Assembly (NCBI GenBank): GCA_014642895.1
Contig: BMJD01000001.1
Coordinates: 62,001 to 126,000, forward strand
Source: Lentibacillus populi
GTDB taxonomy: Bacteria > Bacillota > Bacilli > Bacillales > Amphibacillaceae
Length of the DNA: 64,000 bases
Direction of reading: 5' to 3'
The notes beneath the pieces were generated by a model. The model searched no databases and was not told the origin of the DNA. It was given only the letters and a program-made list of their open reading frames with translations. Positions 35,301-44,569 of this stretch are shown piece after piece. Each line of letters begins with the position of its first letter. Position 1 is the stretch's first letter. The position numbers and the translations under genes were made by a program.

Positions 35301-35661
35301 TCGGTCACTGCTTGAAGAAGAAAAACCCATTGTTGTCAAGGGGAAAATGGAATCAAGAAACAACCGGGTCCAATTGCTTGTGTCAGAAGTGCAGCCATTT
35401 GCCGAGGATAAAATAAAGCTAAACCGGCCGGAACGATTATTTATAAAGGTAAGCGAGCAAAATAGTGGCGAGGCATTAAAAAAGATTAAAGATACTGCCC
35501 ATACATTTCCGGGCGGCACGCCAATCATCATGTATACGGTTGAGACAAAGAAAACATATCAGTTGGCAAGCACGTATAATGTCCATCCCGAACCTGAATG
35601 TATCAATGTTTTAAAATCTTATTTCGGGAATACGAATGTAATCTTAGAAGAGCAAAATTAA
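32302..35661 (+). CDS. dnaE: DNA polymerase III alpha subunit DnaE
   Basis: C-family replicative polymerase; in Bacillus it extends RNA primers on the lagging strand and hands over to PolC. It has 1119 residues: PHP domain (about 1-210), palm, thumb and fingers with catalytic Asp384 and Asp386 (MPDIDVDFSD), HhH region and an OB-fold near the C-terminus (about 960-1060). The first PHP motif is HLQVLSGYS, where active PHP domains have HxH, so the PHP is probably catalytically inactive, as in B. subtilis DnaE. The start MAAFTHLQ is chosen by homology; the upstream frame is repeat sequence. Confidence 0.97.
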   Translation: MAAFTHLQVLSGYSLMNSTITVDKLVNKAKELDFQALALTDEQVLSGVIPFYKKCRQEGIKPIIGMTVYVKSDEQREDTCILLAKNNQGYQQLVKLSSYIQTNQFNAIEKENLQKFTTGIIGIFPATNAKLKSLIRSESHEEISAYIDTWKNCFAANDFYLGVADHGGREEKEINASLKAFQNQGPLPVVAINDVRYLDAKDAIAYDCLQAMKVGKQWEQRITDPSIKQHHLRSETEMEVVFQDWPEVLKETEQITEACTVTFDFHARMLPSFPVPEQMDAHTYLEKQCWNKLEHKYKEITEDIAGRLAYELQVIKSMQFSDYFLIVADFIAFAKNNHIMVGPGRGSAAGSLVAYVLGITEVDPLKYNLLFERFLNPERVTMPDIDVDFSDHRRDEVIDYVRDKYGTEHVAQIITFGTFAARSLVRELIKTIGIDQQDAQFILREIPVNTHKSIVDYVRESADLKQYIKQSNKLKALFAIAAVLEGLPRHISTHAAGVVISEKPLMEHVPLTVGANDTRLTQYSMNNLEAIGLLKIDFLGLRNLTLLERIVQTIHYTAKETIELDKLPENDAATFSLLQKGMTNGVFQLESQGMKEVLTRLKPTSFEDIVAVNALYRPGPMEYIPVYIARKHKQERVVYPHPDLASIMENTYGVLVYQEQIMQIAHKIAGFSLGQADILRRAVSKKLDSVMAEQKEAFLKGCLANGYEQSVAEEIFAWIVKFSNYGFNRSHAVAYSMIAYQLAYLKAHYPVSFFAEILSSVANQQDKVLAYMKEAKTFQLTVLAPSINRSFGKYSVENNNIRMGLLSIKGIGNQVVKEIVRVRKQGMFKNLFDFCMRISLRIVNRQALELLILAGAFDDTYANRASLLASIDQALEQGELFREFRDQPSLFHDKIELEANYVEMEDFTVMRKLADEKELLGIYVTSHPLTAYRTALQHHHYMTMTNAKQMIGKRNVKSAVIVQSIKTIRTKRGDPMAFITIGDETDDLEAVVFPDVFRQARSLLEEEKPIVVKGKMESRNNRVQLLVSEVQPFAEDKIKLNRPERLFIKVSEQNSGEALKKIKDTAHTFPGGTPIIMYTVETKKTYQLASTYNVHPEPECINVLKSYFGNTNVILEEQN

Positions 35662-35671
35662 CTTGCTTTAC

Positions 35672-35699
35672 TTTACACCATATTGCCATCTGTTATAAT
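35672..35699 (+). promoter_or_regulatory. Sigma-A promoter of the malic enzyme gene
   Basis: TTTACA (35672-35677) and TATAAT (35694-35699) are 16 bp apart, with a TGT extension before the -10. It lies 74 bp before the start codon. Confidence 0.7.
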
Positions 35700-35772
35700 A
35701 AAATAATCGAATGGTCAGACCACTGTGTGTTGAAATGATTTACAATACTTGTGCTAAGGGAGCGGATGATCT

Positions 35773-37011
35773 GTGGCGAATTTGAGAGAAGAAGCATTAC
35801 ATATGCATAAAAAAAATAAGGGGAAATTGTCCACGCAATCCAAGGTACCGGTGCGTAATGCAAGAGATTTAAGCTTGGCGTATTCACCATGGGTTGCCGA
35901 ACCTTGTAAAGAAATACATGACCGGAAAGAGTCAGTCTATGATTATACGATGAAGGGGAATATGGTTGCAGTTGTTAGTGATGGCTCGGCTGTGTTAGGG
36001 CTTGGCAATATTGGACCCGAGGCAGCATTGCCTGTTATGGAAGGAAAATCTGTTTTGTTTAAAACATTCGCCGGTGTTGATTCATTTCCAATTTGTTTGG
36101 ATACGAATAAAATTGACGAAATTGTACAAACAGTAAAACTGATGGAACCAACATTTGGCGGCGTTAATTTAGAAGATATTGCTGCCCCGAATTGCTTTAT
36201 TATTGAAGAAAAGCTGAAAAAAGAAACGAGTATCCCAATTTTTCATGATGATCAGCACGGCACAGCGATTGTCACCGTTGCCGGGTTGATTAATGCTTTA
36301 AAATTGGTAGGGAAATCATTTTCGGAAATTAGAGTTGTGGCAAATGGTGCAGGTGCAGCGGGTATTGCGATTATAAAACTGCTGTATCATTTTGGTGTGC
36401 GAGAAATGATCATGTGCGACTCGAAAGGTGCTATTTTTGAAGGACGATCATACGGGATGAATGAAGTGAAAGATCGAGTTGCAAAAATGACAAATAAAGA
36501 TAAAAAAGAAGGAAAATTGGAAGAAGTGCTGGAAGGTGCAGACGTCTTTATTGGTGTTTCCGTTGGTGGTCTATTATCAAAAGAAATGGTAGCGAAGATG
36601 AATGAGGATCCAATTATTTTTGCGATGGCTAACCCGGAACCGGAAATAATGCCGGAAGATGCAAAAGCGGCTGGTGCAAAAGTGATTGGTACGGGAAGAT
36701 CTGATTTCCCCAACCAAGTGAATAATGTTTTGGCTTTCCCTGGTATTTTCCGTGGCGCACTTGATGTACGAGCTACCAGAATAAACGAAAAGATGAAAGT
36801 AGCAGCAGCGGAGGCAATTGCATCCTTAATTACAGGTGATGAATTAAATGCTGATTATGTTATTCCAGCCCCGTTCGACGGTCGTGTTGCACCGTTAGTG
36901 GCGTCCAGTGTTGCTAAAGCTGCAATGGAATCCGGTGTTGCCAGAATCCAGGTTGACCCGGAAGCGGTTGCCGAAAGAACAAGAAAACTGACAAAAATTG
37001 ATGCTGATTGA
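35773..37011 (+). CDS. ytsJ: Malic enzyme (YtsJ/MaeB type) with altered TPGVA motif
   Basis: Oxidatively decarboxylates malate to pyruvate; B. subtilis YtsJ is the NADP-linked form. The 412 residues are the short bacterial type, with FHDDQHGTAIV, the Rossmann loop VANGAGAAGIA and AMANPEPEI. In the otherwise near-invariant motif around the catalytic tyrosine (YSPGVAEPC in relatives) this protein has YSPWVAEPC: glycine 40 is tryptophan by one base (TGG for GGG). The GTG start follows AAGGGAGCGG. It lies between dnaE and accDA. Confidence 0.93.
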   Translation: MANLREEALHMHKKNKGKLSTQSKVPVRNARDLSLAYSPWVAEPCKEIHDRKESVYDYTMKGNMVAVVSDGSAVLGLGNIGPEAALPVMEGKSVLFKTFAGVDSFPICLDTNKIDEIVQTVKLMEPTFGGVNLEDIAAPNCFIIEEKLKKETSIPIFHDDQHGTAIVTVAGLINALKLVGKSFSEIRVVANGAGAAGIAIIKLLYHFGVREMIMCDSKGAIFEGRSYGMNEVKDRVAKMTNKDKKEGKLEEVLEGADVFIGVSVGGLLSKEMVAKMNEDPIIFAMANPEPEIMPEDAKAAGAKVIGTGRSDFPNQVNNVLAFPGIFRGALDVRATRINEKMKVAAAEAIASLITGDELNADYVIPAPFDGRVAPLVASSVAKAAMESGVARIQVDPEAVAERTRKLTKIDAD

Positions 37012-37136
37012 TGGTAGAAAGGATATTGAAAAGGTCTGGTATATTGTTTTTGATCCTATAGGAGTATAACAGGGTTGTGTAAGAATCACGAATACAAAAA
37101 GCATATCAAGTGTATTGCAGGAAATTGGCAGGTTTA

Positions 37137-37412
37137 TTTCGCATCAACGTACGGTAATACCCTAGCCTCTAAGCGTAAGTATACCGAAAACATGAAAGTA
37201 GGGGATAACAGCCCGTTTTAGGAACAAAGGCGCTGGAGCCGGACGTGGCCTACCCTCACATGAGCGGAATAGAGCCTGGATTCTTATACTTTCTTACCTA
37301 GGAACAAAGACTAAAAACGCCACGTCCTTATGTCTTCGTCTTTGTGACGCACATCGTGTAGGCTTCAACTAAGATTTAGTGGGGGGTCCTACACTGAATG
37401 AAGTTTCACTTT
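37137..37412 (+). repeat. Family B repeat, copy 2, interrupted by a family A element
   Basis: It begins TATTTCGCATCAACGTACGG and ends CACTGAATGAAGTTTCACTTT. The hairpin TACCCTA/TAGGGGAT occupies the variable position. At 37219-37309 it is split by a short family A copy; without that insertion the sequence (TTTTAGGAACAAAGACTAAA) matches the intact copy at 10.9 kb. It fills much of the 560-bp spacer before accD. The first 125 bp of the spacer hold nothing I recognise. Confidence 0.8.
37219..37309 (-). repeat. Family A short copy nested in a family B repeat
   Basis: TAGGAACAAAG occurs at 37219-37229 and again at 37299-37309. Between them are 69 bp running from GCGCTGGAGCCGGACGTGG to the AT-rich tail TTCTTATACTTTCTTACC. 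The intact family B copy has the 11-mer only once (with one base less). This is direct evidence that the family A unit was inserted here. Confidence 0.82.
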
Positions 37413-37506
37413 ATTTGCTCAGGTATCTAATTTTGGAAATAGTAAATAATTGAAATCGACGACTTATGACACCTTTTTTATTTCAACGTTATTATACTAT
37501 ATTAGA

Positions 37507-37525
37507 TTGGTAACAAAACTACCAA
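37507..37525. promoter_or_regulatory. Palindromic operator candidate upstream of accDA
   Basis: TTGGTA-ACAAAAC-TACCAA is a perfect 6-6 inverted repeat with a 7-bp spacer. It lies just after a possible -10 element (TATACT, 37493-37498), so at about +3 to +21, 46 bp before the accD start. It does not match the FapR operator as I know it. The regulator is unknown. Confidence 0.45.
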
Positions 37526-37570
37526 TGGTTAGGAAAAGGGCGCTTTTGGTGTCAAAAGGGGGAATAAACC

Positions 37571-38431
37571 TTGCTTAAAGATTTTTTTGGCAAGAAAAAG
37601 AAATATGCAACCATTCCAAGTGAACAAGGAAAACTGGATGTTCCAGAAGGTTTAATGAAAAAATGTGATAGCTGTCATAAAATTTATTACCGCAAAGAGA
37701 TGAAAAAAAATAATAATGTTTGTCCGAATTGCGGATATCATCACCCGTTAACTGCATGGGAACGGATCGACAGTTTGTTTGATGAGGGAACCTTTCAGGA
37801 ATGGGACAAGCAGCTGACTTCAGGCAATCCGCTAGAATTTCCAGGTTACGAAGAAAAGCTGGAAAAGGATCGTATTAAAACAGGATTGAATGAGGGTGTC
37901 GTAACCGGAAAGGGCATGATAGACGGACAAGGTACTGCGTTTAGTGTCATGGATTCAAGTTTTAGAATGGGTAGTATGGGATCTGTGATGGGAGAAAAAA
38001 TTACCCGAGCGATTGAAAACGCCCAGCAGGAAGCATTGCCATTTATCATTTTCACCGCTTCTGGTGGTGCCAGAATGCAAGAAGGCGTATTAAGCTTAAT
38101 GCAAATGGCCAAAACATCTGTTGCGATCAAACGATTCAGTGATGCGGGAGGGCTGATGATTTCCATTATGACGCATCCAACAACTGGTGGTGTCTCGGCC
38201 AGTTTTGCATCAATCGGAGATTATACTTTTGCCGAACCAGGTGCCTTAATCGGATTTGCTGGAAGACGCATTATTGAACAGACCATCCGTGAGAAACTGC
38301 CGGATGATTTCCAAACGGCCGAGTTTCTATTCAAGCATGGGCAATTGGATCAGGTTGTTCATCGGCACGATTTGAAACAATTGCTGGCAGCATTGCTGAT
38401 GATGCATCAAAAAGGTGGGAATAACACGTGA
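37571..38431 (+). CDS. accD: Acetyl-CoA carboxylase carboxyltransferase subunit beta
   Basis: Beta subunit of the carboxyltransferase that transfers CO2 from carboxybiotin to acetyl-CoA, the first step of fatty acid synthesis. The 286 residues include the zinc ribbon with Cys32, Cys35, Cys51 and Cys54, and the crotonase-like core ([32 protein letters not shown]). The TTG start follows AAAGGGGG. Its stop overlaps the accA start by 4 bases, so the two subunits are translationally coupled. Confidence 0.97.
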   Translation: MLKDFFGKKKKYATIPSEQGKLDVPEGLMKKCDSCHKIYYRKEMKKNNNVCPNCGYHHPLTAWERIDSLFDEGTFQEWDKQLTSGNPLEFPGYEEKLEKDRIKTGLNEGVVTGKGMIDGQGTAFSVMDSSFRMGSMGSVMGEKITRAIENAQQEALPFIIFTASGGARMQEGVLSLMQMAKTSVAIKRFSDAGGLMISIMTHPTTGGVSASFASIGDYTFAEPGALIGFAGRRIIEQTIREKLPDDFQTAEFLFKHGQLDQVVHRHDLKQLLAALLMMHQKGGNNT

Positions 38432-39387
38432 AACAGGTGCTGGAATTTGAAAAACCAATTGTAAATCTAAAAGAAAAAATAGCGGAACTTAAAAATTTCA
38501 CAAAGGATAGTGAAATAGATTTATCAGAGGAAATCAGGACACTGGAACAAAGGCTGGCAACGTTGGAAGAAGATATATATGCTAACCTGCAACCGTGGGA
38601 TCGTGTGCAAATGGCACGCCATCGGGAACGTCCGACGTCACTCGATTATATTGATGAACTATTCACAAACTTTATCGAATTTCATGGTGACCGCTATTAT
38701 GGTGATGATGAGGCAATTGTAGCCGGTATTGCGTACTACAAGGATAAACCCGTTACCGTCATCGGCCATCAGCGTGGGAAAGATACGAAAGAAAATATTC
38801 GCAGAAACTTTGGCATGCCGCATCCGGAGGGTTACCGCAAGGCACTAAGGCATATGAAGCAGGCAGAGAAATTTAATCGGCCGATTATTTGTTTAATTGA
38901 TACAAAGGGTGCTTACCCTGGTAAAGCAGCAGAAGAACGTGGACAAAGTGAAGCAATTGCCAAAAATCTAATGGAAATGGCAGGTTTGACCGTACCAATC
39001 GTTTGTATTGTTATTGGGGAAGGTGGAAGTGGCGGTGCATTGGCATTAGGCGTTGGCGATCATATACATATGCTCGAAAACGCAACCTATTCGGTTATCT
39101 CGCCTGAAGGGGCAGCGGCATTACTATGGAAAGACGCTAACCTTGCTCAAAAAGCAGCAGAAACAATGAAAATTACTTCATACGATTTAAAACAGCTTGG
39201 TGTAGTGGACAATATTATTCCGGAACCTAGAGGTGGTGCACACCGGGATATTAAACAGCAGGCAGTTAATATTGATAAGGTTCTAAAGGCTTCATTGGAT
39301 CGTCTGACAAGCCTGTCTGTTGATGATTTATTAGAAAAAAGATGGGAAAAATATAAACGTATCGGTGACTACACAAAGATGGAATAG
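38428..39387 (+). CDS. accA: Acetyl-CoA carboxylase carboxyltransferase subunit alpha
   Basis: Alpha subunit pairing with AccD in an alpha2beta2 carboxyltransferase. The 319 residues show the family signatures [36 protein letters not shown] and [15 protein letters not shown]. The start is GTG within the accD stop (GTGA), with AAAGGTGGGAA upstream. A strong terminator follows 12 bp after the stop. Confidence 0.98.
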   Translation: MKQVLEFEKPIVNLKEKIAELKNFTKDSEIDLSEEIRTLEQRLATLEEDIYANLQPWDRVQMARHRERPTSLDYIDELFTNFIEFHGDRYYGDDEAIVAGIAYYKDKPVTVIGHQRGKDTKENIRRNFGMPHPEGYRKALRHMKQAEKFNRPIICLIDTKGAYPGKAAEERGQSEAIAKNLMEMAGLTVPIVCIVIGEGGSGGALALGVGDHIHMLENATYSVISPEGAAALLWKDANLAQKAAETMKITSYDLKQLGVVDNIIPEPRGGAHRDIKQQAVNIDKVLKASLDRLTSLSVDDLLEKRWEKYKRIGDYTKME

Positions 39388-39398
39388 ACGTATTACTA

Positions 39399-39438
39399 AT
39401 CTTGAGATTGACTGTTGTCAATCTCAAGATCGTTTTTG
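39399..39438 (+). terminator. accDA terminator
   Basis: ATCTTGAGATTGA pairs perfectly with TCAATCTCAAGAT and is followed by CGTTTTTGG. Confidence 0.92.
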
Positions 39439-39506
39439 GGGAATGATTAGCATAAAAGAAGTTCGATAAAAGTCAGACATTGATGTTCTATTGGCCCTGT
39501 TTCTAA

Positions 39507-39727
39507 ACTCCTGACGAGTATTATCACGTTTCCTCTGTACGATGCATATCCAGAGATGCTTTCCTTTGTGTTCCAACTGTACCGCCGTGAACTTCAACAT
39601 ACAGGACATGCTATTGCAGGCGTTATCACAGGACGTGACGGTTTTAGCCTGCCCTTCTCCCCTCCTTCCCGTTTTTGGTTACTCACGTATAGTGGCGGGA
39701 TATTACAGCCCGTTAATGCATGATAAA
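39507..39727 (-). repeat. Family B repeat, copy 5 (divergent, minus orientation)
   Basis: On the minus strand it opens TTATCATGCATTAACGGGCT and continues GTAATATCCCG and AACCAAAAACGGGAAGG, like copy 1. It carries a nested hairpin, GCAGGC-TAAAACCG-TCACGTCCTGTGA-TAAC-GCCTGC (39616-39653), the same design as in family A copy 2. The right end is unclear. It occupies half of the spacer before pfkA, and no gene is visible there. Confidence 0.6.
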
Positions 39728-39736
39728 ATCTAATAA

Positions 39737-39765
39737 TTGATATTTTGGGTTATTAGGATTATCTT
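39737..39765 (+). promoter_or_regulatory. Probable sigma-A promoter of pfkA-pyk
   Basis: TTGATA (39737-39742) and TATCTT (39760-39765) are separated by 17 bp and lie 54 bp before pfkA. Confidence 0.5.
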
Positions 39766-39809
39766 TATAGTAGGAATGACAGTAATAATATTAATTTTGT
39801 ACATCCTGA

Positions 39810-40778
<969 letters not shown>

Positions 40779-40807
40779 ATTGAAATGAATAATGGAGGAG
40801 CTTTTTT

Positions 40808-42568
40808 ATGAGAAAAACAAAAATCATATGTACAATTGGACCTGCTTCCGAATCGGTTGAAACGTTGGAACAATTGATTGAATCAGGTATGAATGTTGCC
40901 CGCTTGAATTTTTCTCACGGTGATTTTGCCGAACATGGCAGCCGGATTAAAAACATTAGAGAAGCTGCGGAGAAAAAGGGACAGACGGTTGCCATTCTTT
41001 TGGATACAAAAGGGCCGGAAATTAGGACTGGTACGTTTGAAAATGGTGAAGCAGAACTACTCGAAGGGAACACTGTATATGTGTCAATGGAAGAAGTGGA
41101 GGGTACTGCTGAACGTTTTTCTATTACATACCCCGGTTTAATTGACGATGTGCATAAAGGATCAAAGATTTTACTTGATGACGGGCTAATTGAATTGGAA
41201 GTAACAGAAATTGACAAAGAGCAAAATGAACTGAAAACGAAGGCATTAAATTCCGGTACAATCAAAAATAAAAAAGGCGTTAATGTGCCGAATGTTAAGG
41301 TGAATTTGCCTGGGATAACAGAAAAGGATGCGAAAGATATTGAATTTGGCATTCAGGAGGGTATTGATTTTATTGCCGCATCATTTGTCCGCAGACCGTC
41401 AGATGTATTTGAAATAAGGGAATTGCTGGAGAAGCATAATGCAACCCACATTCAAATCATTCCTAAAATCGAAAACCAGGAAGGTGTTGACAATATTGAC
41501 GGTATCCTGGAGGTATCTGATGGTATCATGGTTGCACGCGGTGATTTAGGTGTCGAAATACCTGCTGAAGATGTTCCACTTGTACAAAAAGAATTGATTC
41601 ATAAATGTAACACTGCAGGTAAACCAGTTATTACGGCAACACAAATGCTTGATTCGATGCAGCGTAATCCACGTCCGACACGGGCAGAATCATCAGATGT
41701 GGCGAATGCGATATTCGATGGTACGGACGCGATTATGTTATCTGGTGAAACAGCAGCGGGTCATTATCCGGTTGAATCGGTAGCAACGATGAGCTGTATC
41801 GCATTAAAGGCAGAGACCGCATTAGATCACAAGATGATTTTAACAAATCGCTCGAAATCGGTTGATATGACGATTACGGATGCAATCAGCCAATCGGTAA
41901 CACATACAGCAATGAATTTGTCCGTTAGTGCGATTATTACTCCGACAGAAAGCGGTCATACAGCAAGGATGATCTCAAAATACCGTCCGAAAGCTCCAAT
42001 TGTTGCTGTTACATTCGCAGAACGGGTGAACCGCCAGTTAGCATTAGTATGGGGTGTTTATGCCGTTATGGGTGGAAAGGCGCACTCTACTGATGAAATG
42101 CTTGATGTTGCAATTGATCGTGGCTTAAGTACCAATTTGTTTAAGCGCGGCAGCAGGGTAATTATTACGGCAGGTGTTCCCGTCGGAGAATCCGGTACGA
42201 CGAATTTGATGAAAGTGCATGTAATTGGTGATGTGGTTGCCAAAGGACAAGGCCTTGGCCGCCGCAGTGCATATGGAAAAGTTGTGGTAGCTAAAAATGC
42301 CAAAGAAGCTTTAGAAAAGGTTGATGAGGATGATATAATTGTAACTTATGGTACGGATCGAGATATGATGCCTGCAATTGAAAAAGCCGGTGGGATCATT
42401 ACCGAAGAAGGTGGGTTAACCTCACATGCTGCAGTGGTTGGGCTTAGTCTCGGTATCCCAGTTATCGTCGGTGTGAAAAATGTATTTGATTTACTAAAAG
42501 ATGGGGAAGATATTACAATCGATGCTGCGAAAGGTGACATATATAGAGGACATGCAAGTGTATTGTAA
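40808..42568 (+). CDS. pyk: Pyruvate kinase with C-terminal PEP-utilising-like domain
   Basis: Converts PEP and ADP to pyruvate and ATP. The 586 residues include the usual A, B and C domains ([44 protein letters not shown]) and the extra C-terminal domain (about 475-586) typical of Bacillaceae, with [21 protein letters not shown] similar to the histidine loop of PEP synthase and enzyme I. It is the second gene of the pfkA-pyk operon, with TGGAGGAG upstream. Confidence 0.98.
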   Translation: MRKTKIICTIGPASESVETLEQLIESGMNVARLNFSHGDFAEHGSRIKNIREAAEKKGQTVAILLDTKGPEIRTGTFENGEAELLEGNTVYVSMEEVEGTAERFSITYPGLIDDVHKGSKILLDDGLIELEVTEIDKEQNELKTKALNSGTIKNKKGVNVPNVKVNLPGITEKDAKDIEFGIQEGIDFIAASFVRRPSDVFEIRELLEKHNATHIQIIPKIENQEGVDNIDGILEVSDGIMVARGDLGVEIPAEDVPLVQKELIHKCNTAGKPVITATQMLDSMQRNPRPTRAESSDVANAIFDGTDAIMLSGETAAGHYPVESVATMSCIALKAETALDHKMILTNRSKSVDMTITDAISQSVTHTAMNLSVSAIITPTESGHTARMISKYRPKAPIVAVTFAERVNRQLALVWGVYAVMGGKAHSTDEMLDVAIDRGLSTNLFKRGSRVIITAGVPVGESGTTNLMKVHVIGDVVAKGQGLGRRSAYGKVVVAKNAKEALEKVDEDDIIVTYGTDRDMMPAIEKAGGIITEEGGLTSHAAVVGLSLGIPVIVGVKNVFDLLKDGEDITIDAAKGDIYRGHASVL

Positions 42569-42624
42569 AAATGGAGGGGAATTCCCTTCATTTTTTTACA
42601 AAAGTTTGGAAAGGGTGAACGATC

Positions 42625-43014
42625 TTGCGCTGGATATTACTTGCATTATTAATTATCCCCGCAATGGAAATAGGTGTATTCGTCTGGGCAGGCGGTATCA
42701 TTGGACCATGGTGGGTTGTTTTTATCATCTTAGTAACCGGGATTGTTGGAGTTACGATCGCTAAACAACAAGGGATGGAAACATGGAGACGCGCCCGGAA
42801 GTTAGTGAGTCAGGGGCAAGCACCTACCTCAGAAATTGTTGACGGAATTTGCATTTTTATTGGGGCAGTGTTTTTGTTTACTCCCGGTTTTATTACGGAT
42901 ACAATTGGTTTCCTGCTGGTGCTGCCGTGGACCAGAACCCCATTCAGGAACTGGCTGCAACGTTTCATTAAGGACAAAATGAACAAAGGCACGATTATCT
43001 ATCGCAAGTGGTAA
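42625..43014 (+). CDS. fxsA: FxsA family membrane protein
   Basis: Inner-membrane protein related to E. coli FxsA, whose overproduction relieves phage T7 exclusion by the F plasmid; the native role is unknown. It has 129 residues, four hydrophobic helices (about 2-20, 26-43, 73-92 and 94-105) and the family motif WWVVFIILVTGIVGVTIAKQ. The TTG start follows AAAGGGTGA. It lies 56 bp after pyk, as in B. subtilis (ytzA). Its stop is 3 bp from the convergent ytvI stop, with no terminator between. Confidence 0.88.
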   Translation: MRWILLALLIIPAMEIGVFVWAGGIIGPWWVVFIILVTGIVGVTIAKQQGMETWRRARKLVSQGQAPTSEIVDGICIFIGAVFLFTPGFITDTIGFLLVLPWTRTPFRNWLQRFIKDKMNKGTIIYRKW

Positions 43015-43017
43015 AAG

Positions 43018-44124
43018 TTACCCTTTAATAAACAAGCCTAATTGCCGGAAAACCCCTGATTGCTGAAGTGCATTCAATAATACTAACACGATTGGGGCAA
43101 TGATAAGTCCAAATACCCCCCATACCTGCATTCCAAGAAAAACTGCAATAAGTACTGCTAACGGATTAACGCCTATAGAAGCAGATAATAATTTAGGCTC
43201 CAGAAATTGGCGACCAACGATAATAACCATATAAAGTATCGATAAACTGATAGTCATCGAATAATTTTCAGTTAAAAATAGATAAATAATCCATGGAATA
43301 AATATGATACCAGTTCCAATGTATGGAAATAAATCTACAGCAGCAGCGATGAAGGCAATCGTCAAGGCATGGTCAATACGTATCAATTGCAGACCAACGA
43401 AAATGGTGATTCCCGTGATCGTGATAAGAATGATTTGTGCCTTGAAAAAACCGGAAAGTGCATGTTTTAAATGATTCCATACTTCCCTGCCTGAGTCACG
43501 TGCATTTAACGGAATTAATTTCTGGAATGTTTGCTTTAAAGAAAACCAATCCTTTGTAATAAAAAATGTTGCTAATACAATAAATGTTAATATGGCAAAT
43601 GATGTTGGCAGCATCCGTAAAGCGGCTGGTATTTTTAGCAGTAAATGCTGGAGTATGGCAGTGCCGGATGAAGCAATTTCGCTTGCTAGTTGCTGGATGT
43701 TTTGCTGGATTGCCTGTTGCTGATCTGGATCCAATGTATGAAAAAAGGATGCAATTTTATGATAAAGTGGCAGAACTTCGGTTTCTAAAAAATTCTCTAT
43801 ATAAGTAATGAATGTTATAAAGTGGGCAGGAATAATTTCTGCCAAATAGGTAGTCCCTTGGATAATTTCGGTAATGATAAGAATAATACTACTAATAATA
43901 ACCGTAAAAAATCCAATCATCACTGCAGCCACAGCAATTGCCCGTGGAAGCCTCCCCTTTTTTTCCATAAAGGTAACAACCGGATTAAACATAAATGAAA
44001 GAATGATGGCAACAATAATTGGATACAGATACACCATTGTGTATTTTAAAAAGAAATATGCAGAAAGAATCACCGCAACAACAAGGAAAAGCCGCATTAC
44101 CTGAAAGATTCGCTGCTTGTACAC
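43018..44124 (-). CDS. ytvI: AI-2E family transporter-like membrane protein YtvI
   Basis: Polytopic membrane protein of 368 residues and about eight helices in the PF01594 family (AI-2 exporter or UPF0118). The substrate in Bacillus is unknown. Helices are visible throughout (LFLVVAVILSAYFFLKY at the N-terminus; LGMQVWGVFGLIIAPIVLVLL near the end), with an extra-helical region around 120-180. The GTG start follows GAGGTGA. It is convergent with fxsA and divergent from citZ. Confidence 0.88.
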   Translation of the reverse strand: MYKQRIFQVMRLFLVVAVILSAYFFLKYTMVYLYPIIVAIILSFMFNPVVTFMEKKGRLPRAIAVAAVMIGFFTVIISSIILIITEIIQGTTYLAEIIPAHFITFITYIENFLETEVLPLYHKIASFFHTLDPDQQQAIQQNIQQLASEIASSGTAILQHLLLKIPAALRMLPTSFAILTFIVLATFFITKDWFSLKQTFQKLIPLNARDSGREVWNHLKHALSGFFKAQIILITITGITIFVGLQLIRIDHALTIAFIAAAVDLFPYIGTGIIFIPWIIYLFLTENYSMTISLSILYMVIIVGRQFLEPKLLSASIGVNPLAVLIAVFLGMQVWGVFGLIIAPIVLVLLNALQQSGVFRQLGLFIKG

Positions 44125-44254
44125 TTTTTCACCTCATTACAATCGATTACCACCTGTACTTATTTATTTATGTGTCGGGAACAAAAAATAGACTGGAAAT
44201 GTACAAGTAATTCCAAAAAGTTGTTAACAAATGGTTTGCCAACCGTAATTTTGT

Positions 44255-44395
44255 GTAAAAGAAGACCAACTGATAAGCGGCGAACGCTGGAATTGGCCCA
44301 CGTCTTGTGCAACGTGCAGGCAAGGCGCTCGGGATCTACGCCACCTCAACCTTCAAGCACAGATTCGGCGACTTTTGAACACACATTAAAATGAA
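44255..44395 (+). repeat. Degenerate composite repeat upstream of citZ
   Basis: It contains GCGGCGAACGCTGG, CCACGTCTTGTGCAACGTGCAGG and ends GACTTTTGAACACAC, which match pieces of family A (GCTGGA and CGTC blocks), the CACGTCCTGTG micro-palindrome and the right end of family C. The limits are uncertain. Nothing else is seen between ytvI and the citZ promoter. Confidence 0.45.
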
Positions 44396-44420
44396 CGTTT
44401 TGTGAAAAATTTTGCGGATT

Positions 44421-44463
44421 TCAATCGCTTTCGATTCACAATAGTTTCGGAATACTTTATAAT
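44421..44463 (+). promoter_or_regulatory. citZ promoter with overlapping palindrome
   Basis: TTCACA (44435-44440) and TATAAT (44458-44463) are 17 bp apart. Directly upstream and touching the -35 is the palindrome AATCG-CTTT-CGATT (44423-44436), which resembles a degenerate cre site (3 mismatches by my count). CcpA and CcpC control citZ in B. subtilis; which protein binds here cannot be told. The transcript would have a leader of about 100 nt. Confidence 0.6.
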
Positions 44464-44569
44464 TGTGCATGGGGGATAACAATGTTGTATTTTTATAAGG
44501 GATGCTGTCAAAAATATTTCATAACTATTTGTCATAAGCAGCAAATTATAGAAAAGGAGAGGGTTTGTT

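Noticed and set aside
39424-39733. Small frames of about 60 aa on both strands before pfkA
   Set aside because: They lie in the family B copy 5 hairpin region, without start signals.
43584-44210. Plus-strand frames of 63-76 aa opposite ytvI
   Set aside because: Shadows of a membrane-protein gene; hydrophobic codons reversed, no ribosome sites.
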